Positions 1 to 13,482 are shown, counted from the stretch's first letter. The stretch is DNA of 64,000 nt from Phlebiopsis flavidoalba (GCA_035772785.1 JAOCPU010000005.1:558001-622000); one strand, 5' to 3'. Notes: generated from the sequence alone by a model not told the origin. A program made the numbers and translations.

Positions 1-1529
1 GGGCGAACCTCTCGCTCGTGCTGTTGGAAAGGCCTTCATGAAAGCCTTGACCTGGGGTGACGTCGAGTACAATGGAAAGATAGACGACACATTCACGGAG
101 AAAAAACGGGAAGAGATTTTGAAGAAAATCGACGACGAGGTACAAGTCAAGGTTAATGCCTTGACGCAAAGGCTCAGAGTCGCCAGCCGGCACCCCGCTG
201 TCGGAACGCTCACTCGCCCCGAGAATCCGCGCCGCGCTCCTATCCGCTACAGCCCCAAAGTCCACCATCGAATCATTTTTGCGGAAGTTGGAAAGAGGCT
301 CACCGAGCTAACATCGCTCTCCGAAATATTCTCTCGCCTTGCCCAGGTCTTGTTAGGTGCGTTTACCAAAGACTTGAGGCGCCCAGACCAAACACTGACT
401 ATATTTTCCTCCAGGTCTTAAGACGCTCCATAGTTCCGGATGGGTTCATCGAGATATCAGTATCGGCAACATACTAGTAGCAGACGACTTTGGAAAAATC
501 ACGGAGCGTCGAGTACGCTAAGCCCGAGAGCGTTCCTGGCACTCATTCTGGTGTTCGAACGGTATGTACTTCTGCGTAACATGCTTGGTATGGCGGATTT
601 GACGCGCCATTGCTTTGCAGGGCACGGCGAGTATTTCATGTCAGCCGAGGTTGAATTTCGCACCTACTTGCACTACGACAAGCATAGCAAAACACCTCAG
701 GTGATTCCGAGGACGAGGACCAGGACCAGGACGACTACGACACACTCTTGAATGTCATGCGAGGGGGCCAACCTGCCAAAGCGCCGTCTTCAGATGATGA
801 GCCCCATGACGAAGATACTCGTACATCCACAACCGAGGACTCCGATGACGAGGATGAGTCCACGCCGTTTCGGAACAATCCTCCTCCATGACATAGAGTC
901 GGTCTTCTGGGTCGCTCTCTGGGTACTGTTGTGTTCCGAGTATCGCAAGAAAGAGACCATCCCCCAGGCCAAATGGGATAGGTATATGAAGCGACATGAA
1001 AGCTTCGCTGCCGACCTCTTCTGCCAACCCAGGCTTTCGAAGGACGGCTATGATGACAGGCACTCCGGAATTCGAAAAACCGCTTCGCCAAAGTTCTCCC
1101 TCAACTTCGCACAGTGGGAGACGCTCTCAACGAACTTCCGCGTTCGCCTCATTAAAGCTTATAAAAAAGCCGAGCGTGACCTCGGAGCAAAGAGCTACGA
1201 GATTCCTTCGATGTGGCGCAACCGATCTACAAAAAACTCATCGGAATCTTCCACGATATCTCTGCGCAACTCAAGGAGGACGATCTCACCATTGTCGTCA
1301 AAAGAGAGCAACGTCTCGCCCAAGATTGTGGAGCAAGTCCGAAGGTCGATGCTATCCCTGCGATGCCCATGTTCAAGAGGACCAGCAAGGCTCGATCGGC
1401 GTCCGACTCTGACCACGAGGAGACAGCACGGCCTGCCAAGTCCCAGAGAATTTCCTTGGCCTGCAGCGTGCGGGCACGGGTTCTGCTCCCACCCTGCAGA
1501 CGCGCTCAAACCCAGACGACTCAGAATGA
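1..1529 (+). CDS. FunK1-A: fungal-type protein kinase, C-terminal part (5' end outside window)
   Basis: Predicted FunK1-family Ser/Thr-like kinase; its substrate is unknown. The window enters the gene in the N-lobe linker (GDVEYNGKIDDTFTEK near 55-105). It continues through the family block KVHHRIIFAEVGKRLTEL (about 260-310), an intron near 350-418, the catalytic loop WVHRDISIGNIL (about 438-475, frame-shifted) and the FMS-AEVEFRTY segment (about 637-670). An acidic stretch rich in D and E follows (about 695-860), then FRNNPxHDIESVFWVALWVL (about 868-935). The tail is basic and Ser-rich (SKARSASDSDHEE) and probably ends at the TGA 1527-1529. At least four frame changes are needed to read it. 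It converges on the PEPCK gene, and the whole pair recurs inverted at 17.2-20.7 kb. Family assignment is firm; integrity is uncertain because of the indels. Confidence 0.8.
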
Positions 1530-2020
1530 TCAACGCGCGTTGGCCCCAGGCTTGGAGAGGGCGAGCACACTAGTGGATCAAAACCTGGCGATTGGACATT
1601 GTTCACCAAGTCCCATCCGCTTTACACTCTTTGTATCCCCAACTCCCTCCCGCTTTACTCTCTGTATTCCGTACTGTCTTATACAGCTGTATCTTCTGTA
1701 ATTTTACGAAGTCTTGAATGAGATATCAGCTATCGTGCCAAAACAGACTTGCGCGCGACACGCATAGTTCCCCCCGTGCCAAGGATTCTACTTAGAAGCC
1801 CCACCCCACCGTTGTGGGCACCTGTGGACGCTGCCCTTGGCAAGATATCGCAAGCCCCAAGTCAAGATGGTACACACGGCCCCACAATGTGCGGGACCGC
1901 AATGCGATTCGGTGCGCCTTGCAAACTATAACGTACACGTCCGTAATAAAACCAAGCCCACAAAAGTCCGAATAGGATGTTGCGTATCCAAGCCAAAACC
2001 GCGCGTGCAGTGCAGCGCGC
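1530..2020. other. Convergent intergenic region between FunK1-A and PEPCK
   Basis: No gene is recognised. This is the shared 3' flank of two convergent genes. It is repeated inverted at 18534-18918, including the stretch around GCCAAGGATTCTACTTAGAA, and its PEPCK-proximal part recurs again near 55.97-56.1 kb. It probably holds both 3' UTRs. Confidence 0.5.
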
Positions 2021-4105
2021 CTACGCCAGCACGGGGCCCGCCGCGCGCACCTTCTCGTCGACGTCGCGCTCGTACAGCGCAAACGCCTTCTGGAACATGC
2101 CCCCGAGCTTGTGCGCACCTCGCGCTCGAAAGCCTCCTTGTCCTGCCACGCGAGGCGCGGGTTCAGGAGCTCGCGCGGCACGCCGCCGAGCGCGGTCGGG
2201 ATGCGCAGCCCGAACACGCCGAACGTCTCGAACTCGGCCGCCGCGAGCTCGCCCGAGTGCACCGCGTCGACGATCCGGCGCGTGTACTTGAGCGGGCAGC
2301 GCGCGAGCCTGTCCCGAAGCGCCCGCCCGTCCAGCCTGTGTTGATCAGCCAGCAGTCGACGTTGTGCTTCGCCATGCGTTCTGCGAGCATCTCGGCGTAG
2401 CGGCCGGGCTAGAGGGAATTTAGCTTGGTTGGATCCACCAAGGAGGGGGAGAGGGGGCTTGACGTGGAGGACAATGAAGGGTGCACTGTAGCAGGTTGAG
2501 AAGGTCGGGATGGGCTCGAGGACGCCGTCCTCGGTGCCAGGGGTTTTCCTGCGACAATGTCAATAAATGGCTTTCACGACAGGGTGATGGGACGTACGAT
2601 GTGTAGCCGGCGAGGAAGTGGTACTGCGCCTGCTCGGGGGTGAGCCTTGCTGACGGGCGGGAGGACGCCGAACGCGTCGCACGTGAGCATGATGATATTG
2701 CTGGGCTGGGTAGTGTCGACGGGTGCAGGGGATCTGCGCGTTGGGGATGAACTCGATCGGGTACGCGCAGCCGCAGTGTTCTCCGTGATCGACACGTCGT
2801 CGTAGTCTGGGCACGCGCGACGCGGGGTTGTACACGACGTTCTCGAGGATCGAGCCGAAGCGGATCGCGTTGAAGATCTCGGGCTCTTTTCTCCGCGGAC
2901 AGGTTGAATGCACTTGGCGTAGCACCCGCCCTCGATGTTGAACACGCCCGTGTCGCTCCAGACGTGCTCGTCGTCGCCGATGAGCAGTCGCCGCGGGTCC
3001 GCGCTCAGCGTCGTCTTGCCTGTGCCGACAGACCAAAGAAGAGCGTCACGTCGCCCTTGTCCCATGCCCACGTTCGCAGACGAGTGCAGCGAGAGCTGTC
3101 CGAACTTGACCGGTTGCAGGTAGTGCTGTAGAAGCCGCCAGTCAGCTCACGCGCGGTTTTAGCTAGGGTATATGCGCGCACCATGACGGAAAAGACGCCC
3201 TTCTTCATCTCTCCGGCATACTCGGTGCCGAGAATGACCATCTCCATACGTTTTAAAGTTGATTTCGACGGACGTGGTCGAGGACATGCCCTTCGTGAAG
3301 CGGTTCGCGGGGAACTGGCCCGCATTGTAAATGATAAAGTCGGGCTCGCAAAGTCCGCGAGCTCTTGCTCCGTCGGGCGGATGAGCATGTTGTTTGCTGC
3401 GCCGCGATCAGTCAGGGGCCAGGCCCGGACATAGAGCTGGGGGACGCACCATGAAGAGCGCGTGATAGGCTCGCGCGCAGATGACGCGCACTTTAATGCG
3501 GTACTTGGGATCCCACTGGGCTGTGCATGAGCTGGGGGCTTCGCGAAGCCAGGGCACGGCACTCACCCCTGCGTACCCGTCAAACACGTAGACGTTTGTC
3601 GCGCGTGTTGAGATAGTCGATCGCGCGTTCGCGATTGATCTCAAACGTGTCTGCAGAGGATGAGCACGGCGCGCGTGAAGACAGCAGGGGCACGTACGCT
3701 CGTCGAGCTTGATGTTCACAGAACCCCACCAGATGTCGTCCTTGGACGTCTCCTCGTAGACGATGCGCTTGTCCTTGGGGCTGCGGCCCGTCTTCTTGCC
3801 CGAAAAGTTGATGAGCGCGGCCAGGTTGGACGAGATGATGGCGCCCTCGTTGCGGATCGCGTCTTCGTAGAGCTGCGCGACGGGTGCGTTGCGCTTGATC
3901 TGGATGCGGTCCAATGTCGAAGCCAGCCTGCGAGAAGTATTCGAGGTCGCGCCCCGACCACTGGCGACCTGGGTGTGAGCAGCGCGCAATCAAGGCGATC
4001 GCAGGGACGTACGGGTGTTGGTCGCACGGCGTCGAAGGCCTGAGCATAGTGTTTGTGGAGGATGTGGGGGGGGGTCACGTAGGGCGTCGTGTGTTGGTAG
4101 ACCAT
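2021..4105 (-). CDS. Phosphoenolpyruvate carboxykinase (ATP), full-span copy, frameshifted
   Basis: ATP-dependent PEPCK converts oxaloacetate plus ATP to phosphoenolpyruvate, the committing step of gluconeogenesis, in the cytosol. From the ATG at 4105 the N-terminus reads [10 protein letters not shown]. Downstream come [17 protein letters not shown] (about 3830-3900), [14 protein letters not shown] (about 3765-3810), [16 protein letters not shown] (about 3345-3395) and [18 protein letters not shown] (about 3200-3250). The nucleotide-binding loop (about 3005-3045) has the codons for [11 protein letters not shown] but lost one base before it. [20 protein letters not shown] (about 2925-2985), [15 protein letters not shown] (about 2650-2695) and [15 protein letters not shown] (about 2310-2355) follow. 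The stop is TAG 2023-2021. Length suits a roughly 530-residue enzyme with introns. Many single-base frame breaks occur, most likely assembly error. This is the only copy spanning the whole enzyme, so it is probably the functional locus. Confidence 0.85.
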
Positions 4106-6447
4106 GGTGGTGTGTGGTGGGAGGGGAAAGAGGTTCAGCGGGGTCGAGTGGAGGGGCTGCCTAGAGATATATGAAGGTGAGAGGGAGTCATGCGATGTAT
4201 AGCTCCATGTCGGATCTCGCCCGCGCATGCAATATTGCGTTGCGGGTAAAAGCAAGGTCCGCAGAAAATAACATAAACACGGCGCAAAACGCACCTTGCG
4301 CAAGCGTGCGAGAGCCGACAAATAAAACCGCGGATGCTAGGGCGTTGTAGGGGAAGGGAATTGAGGCAACGGTGGAAGCAAAGCAGACGAGGCTTTTATA
4401 GCAGCTTTCAGCCACATCCAACCCCAAAAAGGTAATCAAGGTGATATCACGAGAGCGGTCGTCTTCGGTATCGTCCGCAGACGGCTAACCCCCCGGACGT
4501 GGACAGGGGCGCGTGCACCTTGGTGTCTCAATAAGATATGGCGACGACGGCCGCCGTCGCTGGGGAGGCGAGGGAAGGAGGGAGGGAAAGAGCACATCAA
4601 TGCGTCCAGCTCGTCCTCGCCGGCCGACGCGCAGATACCCCACCGCGCCAGAACTTGCCTTTTTGGGCCGCTATCAGCTTCCCCATTCTCTCCGGCACAC
4701 ACCTCGCACGCCCCTGGCAGATTTACCCCTTTTTCTGCACGAATAAACGGCCACACGACGTGGCAGAATAACGACACATAATACACGCTGGCGAAACCAC
4801 GCGCCCGCACCGCCAACACGGGGACCCGCCGCCACGGTCCACGGGTAAGGCGCGAGTGCTCGTTTCGTCTATTTTTTCACGGCCTGGCGACCCCCAGTGG
4901 ACCTCGCAGGCGTCCAGACCGACACACAGGTCATTTGTAGGAGGCGAAACAACGAGGTACCCGCGACCCGGACAGCTTTGTACCGCGGGACAGGGCACGC
5001 CCTTCCGCCGGGGCTCCATGTGACCCCCCGGCACCAGCTGCGGGGCCCCGTAACTGGCCCGCCACATCACACGCCGTGGCGCCGTCCTCGCCGTCGCCCA
5101 TGGCTCTCCCGCACGTGGGACACGCCGCGGCCGTCGCGCTAAGAACACCTCGCAGGCCCTTCGAGACGCGACTTGTTCGCACGGTAGAACCTCGCATTTC
5201 GCAGTGATAGGTAAGCCACCATAGGGACATGGGGCCCTTTTTTACCGATCACGATTGGCGTACATAAGCGGTTCATTACTGTCGTGTTTGACTACCGCGA
5301 TCGTCGTCGACAAGTCGAGAGGGAACCTGGGGAGATATTTCCTTTCCTCCCCCATTTCGCGCAGAACACACAATCCTCGCCTGATATGGCACGCCACCTG
5401 CCCCTTCGAGCGTACGATTAAAGCCAAATCCAGCAGCCAATCACATGCAACGGAACAGTCAACGCGGCGGATTCTGCCCAGGTAAGTACCAATAATCAAC
5501 GTGAAGTTATCTTTCCATAATCAAATAGTAAACAATACTCAATTGCATGCATGTTCGAGGGAGAAGGACAAACCCGCACCTTGTTATGTGCAACAATAAA
5601 TCAATCTTTGCCACCACTCTCCAGCGCGCGTGCAAAACCTATCAATGACGCCTCCTCCTCTTCCGCCCTCACCATGATCCGCCCCGCGCTAGACCACACA
5701 CTCAACCCCAACCGACTGATGCAACGGGACGTGTGTCCTCGCGTCACACGAGCGCGGAACTCTGAGGTTGGTCCACTGGCAGCGCACGCGGCGTTGGTGT
5801 CAGCTGCAGGTGCCATGTCGAGGATTTTCGACGCGCGATCAGACACGAGGCTTATGCTTGAGGTCCGAGTGTGGCTACTATTTAATTCTTTAGTGGTTAG
5901 TAGAGTCGATAGACGGCTCTTGGAGCGTTTTGAGCTGACTCCACGTCCGCCTCAGAGGTCCTTCAGCCACTACGCTACGTGGAGCGAGCGTAACTGCGCC
6001 CTCTTTTGAACCATAGCTCTCACTATGGAGGTTACATCATGATCTGAGCTACGTGAATACCCTCTCCGACGTCATCGGGGACATCAGTGCTTTTTACGAG
6101 AACGATACCGACTAGAACTCCAACGAAAGTCTACGCCGAAAACTCCATAACCCTAAACGTCATACAAGTGGTGTCTACCTCGTGCCGTGACGAACTAGTC
6201 GACCCATGTGAGCTGCCTAATGACTGAGAAATTACAGTGCCCATGCATCCATGGACATAACTAGCTAGTCTTTGTAGCATGACCCTGATCGAGGGCCTGA
6301 TCGTTGAGTTGAACCTTGAGAGTGACTATAGGAGGACGACAAATATGGTAGGTTATTCGCACGCGCTCCCGTCGTGGCGCAGGATCTCATCGGGGGAAGC
6401 AGCTACGAGGACTCTTCGTCTGCATTTAGCAGGCAGGTTCGCTCTCT
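4106..6447. other. Intergenic region: divergent upstream regions of PEPCK and FunK1-B
   Basis: About 2.3 kb with no ORF of recognisable family. Open frames near 4.4-5.2 kb lie in GC-rich DNA and look accidental. The region must contain the PEPCK promoter on the minus strand and the FunK1-B promoter on the plus strand. I could not assign a specific motif. Confidence 0.4.
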
Positions 6448-8935
6448 ATGCCTCCCCTTCGCCATGCCACTACCCTGGGTCCAGCATCATGGGCCTCGCT
6501 CGCCTCTCAGAGCGTTTCCAACTCCCCAGCTATCTCGAACAAAGCTAACTATTCAAGGCAGGCACGCCAATACGTGCTTCGGGGGCCTGCCAGAGGTCGT
6601 TCCGTCGATACCGACCTCCTGTTTTCTCGGGCCTGAGGGCCTTCTCCCCAAGCTCCGCACAGAGATTAATCTCGACGAGGTCTTTGCCTCACCTAACACG
6701 CAAAACGAGATCTTTCCGAGGGCGGATGGTCGATCGTCAGCCGCGAAGAGCACTTGCGGCAACACAAAGACAGCGCCTTTGTAAGCGCTGCCCAGTATCA
6801 TCGAGGAGTATTACCAAGGCGGAGCGGGATAGCTGCCGCGGATGCGACCTTGATCTTTGAGATCAACTCAGAGCCCACGCTCGGACGCTTCGATTGGGAT
6901 CACGACTCGACGCTACCCGACTGCATCGGGAGGCTCTATAGCTTAGACGCAGATCTGGAATACGCAAACAGACATTGGGGAGAGATTGCCATACCGGGGG
7001 AATTCAAGAGAAAAGATACGGGACGAGGACTTTCAAGACGTAAGTGGTCGCTTGCTGAGTGTAGACTACTGCACTGTACTCATTTGCGAGAACAGGACGC
7101 CATGAAGGTAATCTGGTCGATGGCTCGCATCATGAGTGAAGATCCGACTCGTCGTTTTGTCTTCGGCTTCACCATGAATGCGTGGGCTATGAGGATATGG
7201 CTCGCCAGCCGTTCAAGTGTCCTCGCGTCTTACGAGTTTGATGTCAACCAGGTGAGAGTGCTCCCTACCAAAATGTCTCCCTAATCGCCGAGGAAACTAT
7301 CAGAACCCGAAACTCTTTATTGAATACATTTTACGCGTCGCATTTGCATCGCGTTCCGGGCTCGGTTGGGACGACACCATCACAAAGAGAGCCTCCGACG
7401 ACCCATCAGCGCCGATACAATACGACATCACGGTCAATAACAAGCGTTACAGGACCGTTCAGCTCCTTTCAAACACGAGTGCAAAGGCACTCATAGGTAG
7501 CGGTACGAGGGCGTGGAAGGTGCGGGAGCTCTCTGCAGACGGGAGCGAAACTTTCGGCCCGCCGCTGGTCTTAAAGGACTGCTGGATCAACGCGGACCGT
7601 ACCGTCGAAGGCGAGCTAATGAGACAAATCCACGCCGACGCTGCTATCATCGACAACAATGCGAAGTACACAACCCCCGTCAAAGATCCAAAACACCGAC
7701 CTACTCCAGGAGAGATGCGCTCGACGCGCTCATGTTGAACACGGGCTATCTCCCCCCGCGGGCTACGGCAACGTTTTTGTGGGGGATGTGGAGGACAACA
7801 TGGCTACCGTCATCATGGGCGGCCTGGACCCCGCTAAGACTCAGATAATACCCGTCAAGGTCGTACCGGAGCAAATTGCAAACCGTGGCTACCTTCCCGC
7901 CGTCGGTGCTCCTCTGGCAGCGGCAGAGGCACAACAGCATTTGCGGCACGCTGCCAGGATCCACCATCGTGTCGTCTTCCAGGAGGTCGGGAAGAGAATC
8001 ACGCAAGTCTCATCGCTTGCTGATGCCTTCGAGAATCTTGCACAGGTAGTGACAGGTATGTCCAACCCCGAATACTCAGGTGGCAGGCGCCACTGACGGT
8101 GTTTAGGCCTGGAAGCGCTTCACAGCTGTGGTTGGGTCCATCGAGATATTAGCGTCGGAAATATTCTTGTGGTTGATGGTGTGGGGAAGCTCGCCGACTT
8201 TGAGTATGCGGAGAAGGAGTCTGCACAGGGACAGTACAGCATGCGTGCGGTAGGTGGCGAGTTTCTATGTCTTTGAATGCCATACACCTGACATATTATA
8301 TGGCTAGGGCACTGCTTGCTTCATGTCCAACGGAAGTTGAACAAGGGGATTACTTGCACAGAAAAGCTGAGCTACCGCAAGTAGGAGTGGAGGAAGAAAC
8401 GCCCCCGAGTCTGGTGGCGCCGTCTGAGGTCCATCAGGACAAACACCGGAATCGACAATGGAGTTCAGACACAATCCGCTCCACGATCTCGAGTCCGTCT
8501 ACTGGGTGACACTATGGGAGACCCTCTGCTCAGATTTTGTCAAGAAGAAGACCCTTCAATCAGCGACGGAAGAAGAGTGGAGAAGTGTTTTGGCCGGGCA
8601 CGGCAAACTTGCTGCAAGGCTTTTTCACGATCTCTCAATGCGACAGATAGTGATGTCAGGCAAACAATGGCTGCCCAACGTGACCGACCGGCTCCATGGC
8701 ATCGTCCGGTGGATCCTGGAAGAGCTCGACAAATTTCGAGTCCTTCTCGTCGAACGATACGAGACCGCGGAGGCGTGCTTAGGTCTAGGCTATCGCGTGC
8801 TTGGATATCGACGTCGCCGACGGCCTACATGCGATGTTCGCTGAAGTCCTTCTTAGGATCGCGGAGGCCCTGACCTTTACAATTGGTGACCTCCGTGTGG
8901 TACCGAAGGAGGTTCATTATGAATCTTTCATGTAG
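6448..8935 (+). CDS. FunK1-B: fungal-type protein kinase, near complete
   Basis: One of the better preserved FunK1 genes, of the FRHNPLHD subtype. The likely start is 6448 (MPPLRHATT). The N-terminal FunK1 region holds FLGPEGLLPKLRTEINLDEV (about 6628-6687), ATLIFEINSEPT (about 6846-6880) and EIAIPGEFKRKDTG (about 6980-7022). GT-AG introns fit at 7040-7095, 7252-7303, 8056-8106 and 8250-8307. The segment after intron 2 begins NPKLFIEYILRVAFAS. GTRAWKVRELS is followed by LVLKDCW, the presumed ATP-lysine strand (about 7505-7590). Catalytic loop WVHRDISVGNILVV (about 8130-8180) is followed by LADFEYA, with DFE in place of DFG. The C-lobe has MEFRHNPLHDLESVYWVTLW (8458-8517) and the stop is 8933-8935. 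Four frame corrections are needed (about 6580, 7022, 7710 and 8325). The C-terminal motif VADGLHAMF matches FunK1-G and H. Confidence 0.82.
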
Positions 8936-9059
8936 CGGGAGCCGTTGTGGCCGATGGTGTGGTATTGAACCAATGCGGATGGCACACAAATGCTCATACT
9001 ACAGTAAATGCGCAAAATAAAAGTTATATCACAAACCCCCAGCGAGCGTGCAACCCCGC

Positions 9060-12000
9060 CTACACAACTCCCCCCACCGCCTTCGTCACACGCTCATGCA
9101 ACGCCACGTGCGACCCGCACGCACCGGCGTCCGCCCCACACACAACCCCCACATCGACTGGCAACCGCGGGTGCCCCTGGCGTTTGCGTGCACAACCTCG
9201 CGGCACGCGTCGAGCACAAGCGCACGGAAACCCCGGGATCGGCTGGAGTACACCTGGCGTCGGCTGTAGGCTGCACGGGCAGCGCCGCGGCGTCGAGCGG
9301 AAAGACGCTCTGGGCGGCGTCGAGGATCGCGACGCGCGCGTCGGACATGAGGCGCAAGTCCAGTGCGTGGCTACGCGGATCGTCAGCGGGGGTTGAATGA
9401 ACAGGGGGCAGCGTACCGGAAGTCGCCGTAGACGACTCTGAACCAGCCCGCGGACTTGGGCGAACGTGTCGACGCGCGCGCCGGCGCGTGCGGCGGCGAC
9501 GCGGATGCGCTCGAGCTCTGCAACTACAGGGAGCGTATCGCGGAGGAGGGCGACGGCGCGCGCGAGGGTCATTGCGAGTGGGCCCGCGCGCAGTAGCGCC
9601 TGGACAAATGGCGGGTTTTTCAACGTCCTCGTGAGGGTTGTATGACGCGAGGAGTGTGTCGAGATCAGCTGTTTGTTCGTCAAGCGGACCTGTGTCTGGT
9701 GTCGTGCGTGCGAAGCGCAGGTCGTAGGTGACCCCCCTGTGGGTGAGAGCTGGTCTGTGCAGGTAATGGAGAGTGTGTAGTCTTGCGGCATAAGCAAAAC
9801 TACGACGGTCTGTAGGTCGAACGAGAGCAGCCGGACGTCGGTCCATTTGCGTTTGCTCGACATTTTGCGCAACTGGGTGGGAGAGATCAGGAGTGCGAAA
9901 TGAACAGTGATGCGAGTAACCTACTCTCTCGGGCGATAACGACCATTTTGGACACGCGTGCCCACTCCTCGAGGAACTCATCCACACACTTGTCCACGTC
10001 TTCAGAGAGGAAGGTCACAACCGCCTCGCGTGTGTCGTATATAATCCGCTTCGAGGGGCGGATCACAGCCCCACTACCGGCTCTCTTACCACCGGCTGCT
10101 GCACATACTTGAGCTTCACACAAGTCACCACCTAAAACAACCATCAATACAACTATTACCGTACTAGCCACATGTAACAAACCTGGATCTTCTGGTCTGT
10201 CCACCAGTTCAGCGGAATCACCCGTATATTCGGCATTGCCGCCTCCGCTTGCGGGTGCGCCAGAAAGAATATCCGCCGACTGAACGCACAGCGCGGGGGA
10301 TTGCGCGTGCAAGGGACGAATGTATGTGCGCGAGGGTGGGCATGACGTCCGCACGGCGCGCGACGGCGTCACGTGCACCCGTGCACGTGCGTCACGGAAT
10401 CCCGCGATTCTTGAGCTGCGCTTCGACCTTTGGTGTACGCCACCCGCGCGCTGTGGGCCTGTCAGTAGCCTTATGAGCTGAGAAAACGAGGTGGCATACC
10501 AGCAGTAGGCGTACAGCTCGCGCAGGACTTGGGTCTCAAGCCGGAATCTACCACAGGGAGTAAGCGTCCTGGGGATGTGCGGCGTCGCTGCGAGAACGGA
10601 CACTGGATAGCTCTTTCGGAGGGGCCGTGGGGTTCACGACTAGCTGCGCGATGTGTGTGCCGATGGAGCCGGTCGATGTGATAGATATCTGGTCGGCGTG
10701 GATTCGCCGAACGTCCAGCCAGCCGATGTCGCCCAAATGATCATCTCCGGATATGTGGTGCGTGGTAGCACCTGCGTCGAGATGAGCGCATAACGGAAGT
10801 CTTCCTCCGTGATGAACACGAGCACGAGGTAGTGCGTAGGAAAGTTTGCGAGCTTGATGTAGAGTAGGCCAGTCTGTGGTCCAAGCTTTTGAAGTTCTGT
10901 GGGGGGCCTGTGGGAATAGCTTGGTGAGCAATGGAACGAGAGGCCGAGCGAAGGATAGAATTTGTCACCTTTCCTGTCGGAAATTGCATTGACGAAAGAA
11001 CTGCAAGCCCAGATAGTTTGCCTTCTGCTCGACACAAGGTCAATGATAGTCTATCAAAGTAGCTTGTTGTTAGTACTATGGTCGAAAAGGGGGATGACAG
11101 CCCTTACATGATTCCTCATACGCATCAAGACATCTGGTAGGAGAGCCGGGTTGGTGTTGACAAGGTCGCTAAGGGCAGGATATCTAAGCGCCCTGCCAGC
11201 AGCGGCAAGATCGCCCGTGTCGCGCATGTTCAGACGGCCAGTGCGCGGGTCAAGTGTGACTACGACAACCTCGTCTGCGCATAGATTCACCCTCAACGCA
11301 GCAGGCGATACGGAATCTGGGCGAATCCGCTAAGCACTACGAATTGGAAACCGAAACGCCCGACGTACTTTCCATGTCTAACACAACCTCTCCAGGTTAC
11401 CCAAACCATCGACTCCACCTGTCCTGCGGAGAGCTCCATGTTGTAAACGAATGCAAGATATTCCTGGAATGGATTCCAATGATCTTGCGCATGAGAGCCT
11501 CATGTCAAGGCTGTCCGGGTTCTGTGCGTATGAGTCGGCGATAGCATAACAGACGTGACCAATTCTAGCCACTTACAATGACAAGCTCTTCTGAGCCAAG
11601 GAGCATGTCCACAGGTTGCAGTTTGATACCCAACGCTGCTGACTGAGGTTGCCAGTCAACATGTAGAGCGACGCCTTCCGGTTCGTCGGATGGCTTCCCC
11701 CAGTCTTATGTCTTGATCTTTCGGCGCGGTGTTAAGCTTGGCACGTTCCTGCAACTCTGCTAAAACACTGTCCTTCGGTGATCGTCGATAGCGGGTGAGT
11801 TTTGGTTCAGGGGCTGACGGCTGCTGGGAGGCCGGGAGATTTGGGTTTGTGAAGGGCGGAAGAGGAGAGGTGGATGGTTGTGAGGTATGTTCTGACTTTG
11901 AGACGGGCGGATGGTAGATGTAGAAGTTGCTGGGAGTAATGGCGGAGCAGGCTGAGTCGGTATAATGGATATTGTTAGTGTGCCGCCATGTAGTGGTATT

Positions 12001-13482
12001 CGAGATGCAGCATTGTTCCGCGACATGTTAGCAGGCGGAGGTTTGCGTCTACGAGGGATGATGTTGAGTGCGTCTTGCGCTGAACCACATCGATACTTAC
12101 AACCAATAGGTGAGTGTCAGCGTCTTGCGGTCAACTACTCATCTCCACCTTCAGGTACTCGGCCCAGCCAAGTAACCTCATGCGCTCAGCCTAGGGTGAT
12201 CATGAGTTTGGTATGGGTTCCATGAGCAGAATCCCTACCTGCAGCCAAAGGATCTCCAGCTGATACGAGAGAGACATCATTTCTGAGACGGATCAGATCC
12301 GGGAGAGCTTTCGTAGTATCCGGAACGTAACGGAGGAAGTTGAATAACCTGACCAAGGGAGCATCGACCACTCCTTCTGGAAGCTGGGGGTTTCGAGCAG
12401 GCGGATCTGGTGCAACGGCATCCGGCGGCGTCTCGTCTGGGGTTAGATAGAATCCCAGACGTGCGTCTGCCTCATCCGCGATGTGCCTCTTCAGCATGTT
12501 GGCCGGACGCCTCGGAAAGTCTGCGTTGTCTGAGCGTGATGCACGGTTCAATCAAGGCACTGCGTACCTTGCGTGACGTCTCCGCCCACTTGGAATAGGA
12601 ATTCGACGTCAACAAAGAACCAGCCGTCGTTCTGCTTGGCTCCTTTGAGACATATGGATGCCTCGAAGAGTCTGGGGGCGTTGAAGTGTACGCGCCCGTC
12701 CTCAATACGATACTGCGACATCTCTCGGGGGATGAGTTCGCGCATGCGTAACCGGAAACGCATCACATCCTCAATGTCAGAAATAGTTCGTCGTACATCG
12801 TCTGGAGTGAGGGGTGTAGGCGGAATGACGGCTTTCTATGCTTATGGTCAATGAGGGGAATAAGCGCATGAGCTCTAGGGCCTTGCCTTGATACCGGAGG
12901 GTAAACGACGGTAGGATCCCGTGGTAAGAACGTCGAGGGAGGTTAGGAGATCGTGATTCCGGAGTCGTGCAGAATCTAAATTATCTCTCGCAAACGTGAT
13001 GCCACGCATAACTTCGTCAAATTGTCGATTCTGGTCCATAAGGAACGCCGTGACATTCTAGGGCAAGGTCAAAAAGATACCATAATCAGAGCCATAAGTA
13101 AGCACTCGCCATGGCCTTTTGCACAACTGCAGCATCCCTTGACCATCTCACGACAGCGTACAACTTCACAACCTGCTTCTTAGTCTTGACGACCCATTCC
13201 GCCGCCAGCGTACGCTTCCGTTGGACGTCGGACATGTGTGGCATCCTACACGGATTGTTCGAGGATGAGCAACGGAAGGTTCGATGACACTCACGTCTCA
13301 GCCAGTTCGGTCAGCTCTGCGTATATTGCCTGTGCCATCCTGAACACCAGTTCGCCCAGTGGTATCTGGCCATCCTCCACAAATGGCAGCTCGTGTTCTA
13401 GTTGTTCTATGGTTGGTGTGCCCTCCACGCCGTTGGGAATCGCTGCGAGGGCGTTCATACCGTTGGGAAGCGCGACTTCCAT
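9060..13482 (-). CDS. Mediator of RNA polymerase II transcription subunit 14 (MED14/RGR1)
   Basis: MED14 is the scaffold that links the head, middle and tail modules of the nuclear Mediator complex. From the ATG at 13482 the protein begins MEVALPNGMNALA. It then has LEHELPFVEDGQIPLGELVF (about 13345-13405) followed by MAQAIYAELTELAET. An intron follows (about 13235-13290), then MSDVQRKRTLAAEWVVKTKK (about 13175-13235) with KLYAVVRWSRDA, the family's N-terminal signature. Downstream blocks include EDGRVHFNAPRLFEAS (about 12655-12700), NADFPRRPANMLKRHIADEA (about 12470-12530), LDPRTGRLNMRDTGDL (about 11200-11250) and GLLYIKLANFPTHYLVLVFI (about 10815-10875). The C-terminus near 9060 reads DVGVVCGADAG. 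Several introns and single-base frame breaks are present. It is a single-copy housekeeping gene lying between the arms of the inverted duplication, so the arrangement has not removed it. Confidence 0.8.

Larger units (their letters stand above)
1..3340 (+). repeat. Inverted segmental duplication, arm 1 (FunK1-A + PEPCK)
   Basis: The segment matches 17219-20690 in reverse orientation: kinase C-terminal half, shared convergent 3' flank, and the 3' part of PEPCK. Evidence is co-linear protein and DNA similarity, including the non-coding stretch between the genes. The left end is set by the window; the right end is where arm 2 stops inside PEPCK. Confidence 0.75.

Noticed and set aside
9094..9987. 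297-codon minus-strand open frame in the MED14 3' part
   Set aside because: It mixes true MED14 codons (LRFARTTPDTGPLDEQ) with out-of-frame Arg-rich stretches. It is covered by the MED14 entry and is not a separate gene.
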